From Solirubrobacterales bacterium (GTDB taxonomy: Bacteria; Actinomycetota; Thermoleophilia; Solirubrobacterales; Solirubrobacteraceae), in the NCBI GenBank assembly GCA_003157595.1, contig PMKB01000320.1, forward strand, positions 1 through 10,932: 10,932 bases of DNA. The letters run 5' to 3'. Positions 6,733 through 10,932 of this stretch are shown here, piece after piece; the first letter of the stretch is position 1, and the number at the start of each line of letters is the position of its first letter. Position numbers and translations under genes: made by a program. The notes under the pieces were generated by a model. That model had not been told where the DNA came from. It worked only from the letters and a program-made list of their open reading frames with translations, and did not search any database.

Positions 6733-7712
6733 TGGCCGATATCCTCGTCTACGCGTTGCATTACGAGGGCGCGTTCAACAAGAACTCGCTGGGGGCGGTC
6801 TCGGAGGGCGCGAAGCTCGCGGCGGCGCTCGGCGGCGAGGCGCACGCGGTCGTCGTCGGCGACGGGGCCACCGATGAGTTGTGCGCCACGCTTGGCCGCT
6901 ACGGTGCCCGCCGCGTCTACCGTGTGGCGGGGCCGGAGGGTCTCGCGCAGCCGGTGGTCGATGCGATGGCTGCGCTCGTCGGTGAGCACCATTTCAGCTA
7001 CGCGCTGTTCGGCGGCGGGCTGCTGGGTTTCGAGATCGGGGCGGGTTTGGCGGCCAGGCTGGGTGCGGGTGTCGCAATGGAGGTCACGGCGGTGCGCGTG
7101 GTCGATGGCCGGCTGGTGGCGGAGCGCCCGATCCTTGGTGACTCGGCGATCTCCGAGATTTCCTACCGCAGTGATGTGGGCATCGTGATCGGCCGGTTGA
7201 ATGCGTTCGAGATCGCGGCGCCGGGCGATCTGGATGCGCCGGTGGAGGAGGTCGTGGTCGCGTTCTCGGAGTTCTCCACGCGGGCGCGGATGCTCAGCCG
7301 GGGCGAGCAGCGCGGCGAGGACGTCGATATCGAGGGAGCCGACATCCTCGTCGCGGGGGGGCGGGGTCTCGGTAAGGCCGAGAGCTTTGAGCTGTGCAGC
7401 GAGTTGGCGAAGGCGTTCGGTCCCGGTAGCGCGGTCGCGGCCACGCGCGCGGTGGTGGACGCCGGCTGGTACCCCTACGCCGGCCAGATCGGCCAGACCG
7501 GCAAGACCGTTTCGCCGAAGCTGTATTTCGCGGCCGGTATCTCGGGCGCGATCCAGCACAAGGTCGGGATGCAGGGCTCGGAGAACATCGTCGCGGTCAA
7601 CAAGGACGCCAACGCGCCGATCTTCGAGTTCGCCGATCTCGGGATCGTCGGCGATCTGAACAAGATCCTGCCCAAGCTGACCGCGGCACTGCGGGCGCGC
7701 CGGGAGGGCTGA
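6732..7712 (+). CDS. etfA: Electron transfer flavoprotein alpha subunit
   Basis: This frame encodes 326 aa from an ATG that shares a base with the etfB stop, to TGA at 7710-7712. The N-terminal domain pairs with EtfB. The C-terminal half carries the FAD site: VAGGRGLG, then AVVDAGWYPYAGQIGQTGKT, then the family signature at residues 269-308 beginning GISGAIQHKVGMQGSENIVA and containing NKD and ADLGIVGDL. All the parts expected for FAD binding are present and the length is normal. The protein is cytoplasmic and carries electrons from acyl-CoA dehydrogenases to ETF:quinone oxidoreductase, encoded immediately downstream 1 nt after the stop codon. Compositional bias resembles etfB (G-rich coding strand). 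There is no separate promoter; it is the second gene of the etf operon. Confidence 0.98.
   Translation: MADILVYALHYEGAFNKNSLGAVSEGAKLAAALGGEAHAVVVGDGATDELCATLGRYGARRVYRVAGPEGLAQPVVDAMAALVGEHHFSYALFGGGLLGFEIGAGLAARLGAGVAMEVTAVRVVDGRLVAERPILGDSAISEISYRSDVGIVIGRLNAFEIAAPGDLDAPVEEVVVAFSEFSTRARMLSRGEQRGEDVDIEGADILVAGGRGLGKAESFELCSELAKAFGPGSAVAATRAVVDAGWYPYAGQIGQTGKTVSPKLYFAAGISGAIQHKVGMQGSENIVAVNKDANAPIFEFADLGIVGDLNKILPKLTAALRARREG
7702..7708 (+). promoter_or_regulatory. Shine-Dalgarno site for the ETF:quinone oxidoreductase GTG start
   Basis: GGGAGGG inside the last codons of etfA ends 5 nt before GTG at 7714, which begins 1 nt after the etfA stop codon. This supports the GTG start and translational coupling. 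Confidence 0.65.
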
Positions 7713-7713
7713 G

Positions 7714-9447
7714 GTGGCGGGCCGTCACGGCATCGTGCCGTCTGACTACCCGCCGGCGGTCGACTCGCGTGCGGAGTTCATCCGTCGTGAACTGGACGGC
7801 GAGGAGGACCGCATCGACGTGGGTGTCGCGATCGTCGGCGGTGCCACCGCCGGGCTCGCCTGTGCGAACAGGCTGCTGGCGCTGCTGGCCGAGGATCCCC
7901 AGACCGCGGAGCGTCTCGGCGAGGTGCCGGTTGCGGTGATCGAAAAGGCCAAGGCCTGCGGCGGACACAGCCTGTCGGGGGCCGTGATGCGTCCGGCGCC
8001 GCTGCTTGAGCTGTTCCCGGATCTCAGCCGGGAGCAGTGGCGGGCGGAGGGCTTCGCCTTCGGCGCGGTGACCAAGGAGGCGGTCTACCTGCTGCCCAAC
8101 CGCCGGACCAAGGTTCGCATTCCGACGCCGCCGCCGTTTCGCAACCACGGAGCCGAGGTGATCTCGGTCGCCGCGCTCGCGCGCTTTCAGCAGCGACGCG
8201 CGGAGGAGGCCGGCGCCCACGTGCTGACCGAGACCGCGGCGAGTGAGCTGATCGTCTGCGACGGGCGTGTGCTCGGGGTGCGCTCCGGCGACAAGGGCCG
8301 CGGGCGCGACGGCGAGCCGCTGCGCACGTTCGCGCCCGGCACAGATATCCGGGCGCAGGCGACGGTGCTCGCGGAGGGCAGCTGGGGACACCTCACGGGC
8401 GCCGCGATCCGTGAGTTCGACCTCGCCGGCGACCGCGAGCCGCAGGTCTGGGAGCTCGGCGTGAAAGAGGTCTGGAAGGTGGCGCGCCCGCTGGATCGGG
8501 TGATCCACACGATCGGTCCGTGGCCGCTTTCGCTGCGCGCCCGCTACGGCCAGATCGGCGGCAGCTGGATCTACCCGATGCGCGACGAGCGCACCGGTGA
8601 GGACCTCGTCAGCATCGGGTTCGTGCTCGATCTCGACTACGCCGACGCGACGACCTCGGCGCACGACCTGCTCCAACTGTTCAAACAGCACCCGCTCGTG
8701 ACAAAGATCCTCGACGGCGGCGAGCGCGTCGGCTGGGGAGCCAAGACGCTGCCCGGCGGCGGCTGGTTCTCGATGCCCAGACTCTCGATGCCCGGAGCGG
8801 TGATCGTCGGCGACGCCGGCGGCATGGTCGACACGGTCGCGCTGAAGGGCGTGCACCACGCGATCACCTCCGGCCGCCTCGCGGCCGAAGCGATCCACGC
8901 CGCGCTCGCACGCGGCAGCGACGACTTCGAGTCCTACGAGCAGGCGCTCGAACACTCACCGAGCGGCCGCGAGCTCTACCGCGTCCGCAACGCCCGCCAA
9001 CCGTTCCAGAAAGGCTTCATCGCCGGCGCGCCGCTCGTCAACCTCGCGATCGCGACCGCCGGCCGCCTGCCGGCCGGCCGCCTGCACTGGCAGCGCAACG
9101 ACGATCGGGCAATGTTCGTCGGGTCAACCGCGCGCCGCTATCCCAAACCGGACGGCCGCTACACCTTCGACAAACTCTCCTCCGTCTACATCAGCGGCAA
9201 CGCGACACGCGACGACGCACCCAACCACATCCGCGTGCGCGAACGCGTACCACGCGAGCTCGCCGAAACCTGGCGCTCGATGTGCCCCGCAGGCGTCTAC
9301 GAGATCCCCCCCGACGCACCCGAGCACGGCGACGTCAACGTGATCGTCAACTACACCAACTGCGTGCAATGCGGAGCGATCACAGCCAAGGGCGGCAGGC
9401 TCACGACAGCCGAAGGCGGCGACGGCCCGCTCTACCAGAACCTGTGA
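7714..9447 (+). CDS. Electron transfer flavoprotein:(mena)quinone oxidoreductase, variant with an incomplete cluster motif
   Basis: This frame encodes 577 aa from GTG to TGA at 9445-9447. It is a membrane-associated flavoprotein that passes electrons from reduced ETF to quinone. Its order matches human ETF-QO: N-terminal FAD domain, EKAKACGGHSLSGAV, AEGSWGHLTG, GGSWIYPMRDE, the GDAGGMVDTVALKGVHHAI FAD/quinone segment, YPKPDGRYTFDKLSSVYISG, then the C-terminal cluster domain CPAGVYE. Two oddities stand out. The dinucleotide motif is GGATAG instead of the usual GxGxxG. The cluster domain has Cys524, Cys550 and Cys553, but the third cysteine of the usual CxxCxxC is missing (CVQCGAIT), and the loop is about 4 residues shorter than in the human protein as recalled. 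The frame is intact and still ends in EGGDGPLY, so this is not a frameshift. A 15-bp in-frame tandem repeat lies at 9058-9087. Coding-strand composition turns from G-rich to C-rich in the second half. Family assignment is firm; cluster content is open. Confidence 0.95.
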   Translation: MAGRHGIVPSDYPPAVDSRAEFIRRELDGEEDRIDVGVAIVGGATAGLACANRLLALLAEDPQTAERLGEVPVAVIEKAKACGGHSLSGAVMRPAPLLELFPDLSREQWRAEGFAFGAVTKEAVYLLPNRRTKVRIPTPPPFRNHGAEVISVAALARFQQRRAEEAGAHVLTETAASELIVCDGRVLGVRSGDKGRGRDGEPLRTFAPGTDIRAQATVLAEGSWGHLTGAAIREFDLAGDREPQVWELGVKEVWKVARPLDRVIHTIGPWPLSLRARYGQIGGSWIYPMRDERTGEDLVSIGFVLDLDYADATTSAHDLLQLFKQHPLVTKILDGGERVGWGAKTLPGGGWFSMPRLSMPGAVIVGDAGGMVDTVALKGVHHAITSGRLAAEAIHAALARGSDDFESYEQALEHSPSGRELYRVRNARQPFQKGFIAGAPLVNLAIATAGRLPAGRLHWQRNDDRAMFVGSTARRYPKPDGRYTFDKLSSVYISGNATRDDAPNHIRVRERVPRELAETWRSMCPAGVYEIPPDAPEHGDVNVIVNYTNCVQCGAITAKGGRLTTAEGGDGPLYQNL

Positions 9448-9508
9448 GCGCGATCGTTTGCCCCTCACAGCGCAACATCCGCGGCGATACCGTGTTCATG
9501 TGGTCGTG

Positions 9509-10336
9509 ATGACTTTGCTTCGCCGTTTGCTTGCGCCGCTGGTGGTGGTCATGATCGCTTCGTTGGCGCTCATCGCTCCCGGCGCGGTCGGGGCGAAGGG
9601 GACGCCGATCGTGGTCGGCGGGGCGACGGGACCGACCGGATCCACCGGCCCGACGGGGCAGCCGCAGACCCTCAGCGCGAGCGTGACGGCCTGCCACGCC
9701 GATCCGCTTCAGGCGAACCGCTACGCGATCTTCGCAGCCCAGCTGACGTCGGTCACCAGCACGCGGACGATGGCGGTCGAGTTCTCGCTGCAGGAGCGCA
9801 GCGCGAGCGCCGGCGGGTTCGTCACGGTCAGCGCGCCGGGATTCGGCGTCTGGGTCGCCTCCCAGCCCGGCGTCGGGATCTACACCTACAACCACGAGGT
9901 CACCTCGCTCCCGGCCCCGGCGGCCTTCCGCGTGCTCGTGCGCGCGCGCTGGCTCGACCGCCACCGGCGCGTGATCCGCAGCCAAGCGCTTCTCTCGCCG
10001 GTCTGCGCTCAGCCGGAGCTGACCGCGAACCTTGCGATCGGGACACTCCGGCGTGCCCACGGCGCGCAGGCCGCCACCGAGGTCTACAGCGTCCAGGTGC
10101 TGAACACCGGAGCCGCCGCGGCCGGAGCCTTCCAGGTCTCGCTGACGGTGGGCGGCGTGGCGCTGGCCGACGTTTCGGTGGCGGGCCTTGCCGCGGGTAC
10201 GGCGCAGGTCGTGCAGTTCGACGGCCCGGCGTGCACCGCCGGCTCGACGCTGATCGCCGCCGCGGTCCCGGGCACCGCGCCATTCGCCGAGCCGGCCAAT
10301 CCGGCGCGCACCAGGACGTTCCCCTGCCTGCGTTAG
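9509..10336 (+). CDS. Exported protein with short collagen-like tract and probable CARDB-like domain
   Basis: This frame encodes 275 aa from ATG at 9509 to TAG at 10334-10336. Residues 1-29 form a Sec signal peptide: LLRR, a hydrophobic core to about 23, and a VGA cleavage site before Lys30. The mature start has five Gly-x-y triplets (residues 38-52, GATGPTGSTGPTGQP) resembling a collagen-like spacer. Two beta-rich regions follow. The second (about 170-275) has ELTANLAIGTL, VQVLNTGAAAAGAF, GLAAGTAQVVQF and a C-terminal cysteine. This is the pattern of CARDB/Ig-like domains, in which strand-rich repeats carry 'N-x-G' turns. Four cysteines after the signal peptide (TACHA, SPVCAQ, GPACTA, FPCLR) could make two disulfides. 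In-frame GTG codons at 9500 and 9506 are alternative starts. There are no catalytic motifs; a cell-surface or matrix role is only a guess. Confidence 0.75.
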   Translation: MTLLRRLLAPLVVVMIASLALIAPGAVGAKGTPIVVGGATGPTGSTGPTGQPQTLSASVTACHADPLQANRYAIFAAQLTSVTSTRTMAVEFSLQERSASAGGFVTVSAPGFGVWVASQPGVGIYTYNHEVTSLPAPAAFRVLVRARWLDRHRRVIRSQALLSPVCAQPELTANLAIGTLRRAHGAQAATEVYSVQVLNTGAAAAGAFQVSLTVGGVALADVSVAGLAAGTAQVVQFDGPACTAGSTLIAAAVPGTAPFAEPANPARTRTFPCLR

Positions 10337-10364
10337 CGCGCGAGTGGCGCCCACGCGCCGCTCC

Positions 10365-10381
10365 GGCCGCCGATCGCGGCC
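10365..10381. repeat. Short inverted repeat GGCCGC / GCGGCC upstream of rpmE
   Basis: A 6-bp dyad (10365-10370 with 10376-10381) with a 5-nt loop lies where the rpmE -35 would be. It could be the terminator stem of the exported-protein gene, although no T-tract follows, or an operator. The signal is weak. Confidence 0.25.
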
Positions 10382-10384
10382 CGC

Positions 10385-10390
10385 TACACT
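10385..10390 (+). promoter_or_regulatory. Candidate -10 hexamer (TACACT) of rpmE
   Basis: TACACT ends 9 nt before the rpmE ATG and no Shine-Dalgarno sequence lies between them, consistent with a leaderless start. The -35 region is not TTGACA-like. Confidence 0.45.
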
Positions 10391-10399
10391 GCATATTCG

Positions 10400-10624
10400 A
10401 TGAAGACTGAGATCCATCCCGAATATGTGACGGCGATCGTGCGCTGCACGTGCGGCAACGAGTTCGAGACCCGCTCCACCAAACCGGAGCTGCGCGTCGA
10501 GATCTGCTCCAACTGCCACCCGTTCTACACCGGTCGCCAGAAGCTGATCGACACCGGCGGCCGCGTCGAGCGCTTCCAGCGCCGCGTCGCTCGCAGCCGT
10601 CCGCGCACCGCCGCGACCAAGTAG
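10400..10624 (+). CDS. rpmE: 50S ribosomal protein L31 (zinc-binding form)
   Basis: This frame encodes 74 aa from ATG at 10400 to TAG at 10622-10624, the normal size. It starts MKTEIHPEY, a hallmark of bacterial L31. It holds the zinc ligands Cys16 and Cys18 (CTC) and Cys36 and Cys39 (CSNC), so it is the C+ type used when zinc is sufficient. [20 protein letters not shown] completes the family core, followed by a basic tail ([14 protein letters not shown]). L31 sits on the large subunit and bridges to the small subunit. No Zur-box-like sequence was recognised upstream. The following gene starts 9 nt after the stop, so the two are probably cotranscribed. Confidence 0.98.
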   Translation: MKTEIHPEYVTAIVRCTCGNEFETRSTKPELRVEICSNCHPFYTGRQKLIDTGGRVERFQRRVARSRPRTAATK

Positions 10625-10633
10625 GTCACGCGC

Positions 10634-10932
10634 GTGGCTGCGCGCGGGCGCGACGCGCCGATCGGTGGACAGGCTGTGCTGGAGGGCGTGATGATGCGCG
10701 GCATTCGCACGTGGTCGGTCGCTGTCCGGGCACCGACCGCCGAGCAGCTCGCCCGCGGTGATCGCGAGATCCCCGCCGGCGAGATCGCGGTGCAAACGTT
10801 CCCCTTCACCTCGGCGCTGCGCCGCCACCGGGTGCTGAGGCTGCCGTTGCTGCGCGGCGTGGTCGCGCTCGGCGGTTCGATGGCGATCGGCCTGCGGGCG
10901 TTGAACATCGCCGCCAACGCGCAGATCGGCGC
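10634..10932 (+). CDS. DUF1385 (YqhQ-like) family protein, 3'-truncated by the window
   Basis: A GTG at 10634 opens a frame that runs to the right edge without a stop, giving 99 codons plus 2 bases of a protein usually near 300 aa. The beginning reads VAARGRDAPIGGQAVLEGVM and then MRGIRTWSVAVR. It continues PLLRGVVALGGSMAIGLRALN and AAN. These are the characteristic opening and first membrane-proximal segment of DUF1385. The family is a predicted multi-pass membrane protein whose molecular function I do not know. Its place just after rpmE matches a gene order I recall in Gram-positive bacteria, where release factor genes prfA and prmC often follow. AGGT at 10623-10626 is a plausible weak ribosome site. 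Confidence 0.92.
   Translation, partial: MAARGRDAPIGGQAVLEGVMMRGIRTWSVAVRAPTAEQLARGDREIPAGEIAVQTFPFTSALRRHRVLRLPLLRGVVALGGSMAIGLRALNIAANAQIG

Noticed and set aside
7597..8955. Minus-strand open frame of 452 codons opposite etfA and ETF-QO
   Set aside because: It is antisense to two well-supported genes; its sequence resembles a mirrored codon-bias artefact.
9401..10828. Minus-strand open frame of 475 codons opposite the exported protein, rpmE and DUF1385 genes
   Set aside because: It runs across three plus-strand genes, one of them the universally conserved L31, and shows no domain-like order.

Overview
The window is GC-rich chromosomal DNA with actinobacterial features. A DUF3052-type protein is present. 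Coding is dense and strongly biased to G or C at third codon positions. Several genes carry a TAnnnT hexamer 8-11 nt before the start codon and no good Shine-Dalgarno site, as in leaderless transcription. rpmE is followed by a DUF1385 gene. My best guess is Actinomycetota, perhaps a Thermoleophilia/Solirubrobacterales-like lineage; the class is inference. I see no mobile elements, CRISPR arrays, tRNA or rRNA genes.

Layout. 1-701 (+): 3' two thirds of meaB, the G-protein chaperone of B12-dependent acyl-CoA mutases. 679-1089 (-): a DUF3052-family protein whose 3' end overlaps the meaB 3' end. 1090-1425: the only long non-coding stretch, with three hairpins (one a probable minus-strand terminator) and a distant 12-bp inverted repeat. 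1426-2280 (-): aldo/keto reductase. 2281-2390: a dyad-rich divergent intergenic region. 2391-2687 (+): small membrane protein with a SHOCT motif. 2695-4137 (-): leucyl aminopeptidase PepA. 4232-5407 (+): acetyl-CoA acetyltransferase. 5460-5876 (+): stand-alone B12-binding subunit of an acyl-CoA mutase. 5923-9447 (+): etfB, etfA and an ETF:quinone oxidoreductase, tightly coupled. 9509-10336 (+): exported protein with a short collagen-like tract and a probable CARDB-like domain. 10400-10624 (+): rpmE (zinc-type L31). 10634 to window end (+): DUF1385/YqhQ-family protein, truncated by the window.

How the genes fit. Thiolase, B12 mutase subunit, EtfBA and ETF-QO form a same-strand block consistent with acyl-CoA (fatty acid, branched-chain or propionyl) catabolism. 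Thiolase cleaves or condenses acyl-CoA. A mutase using the B12 subunit rearranges a branched acyl-CoA, with MeaB protecting it. EtfBA collects electrons from acyl-CoA dehydrogenases, and ETF-QO passes them to membrane quinone. The catalytic large mutase subunit and the dehydrogenases are not in this window. The right end begins a conserved translation-related neighbourhood.

There is no clearly novel multi-gene system. The most notable signals are an ETF-QO lacking one of four expected cluster cysteines and carrying an altered FAD-binding glycine motif, mutually exclusive stems just before the aldo/keto reductase start, and the structured gap at 1090-1425.
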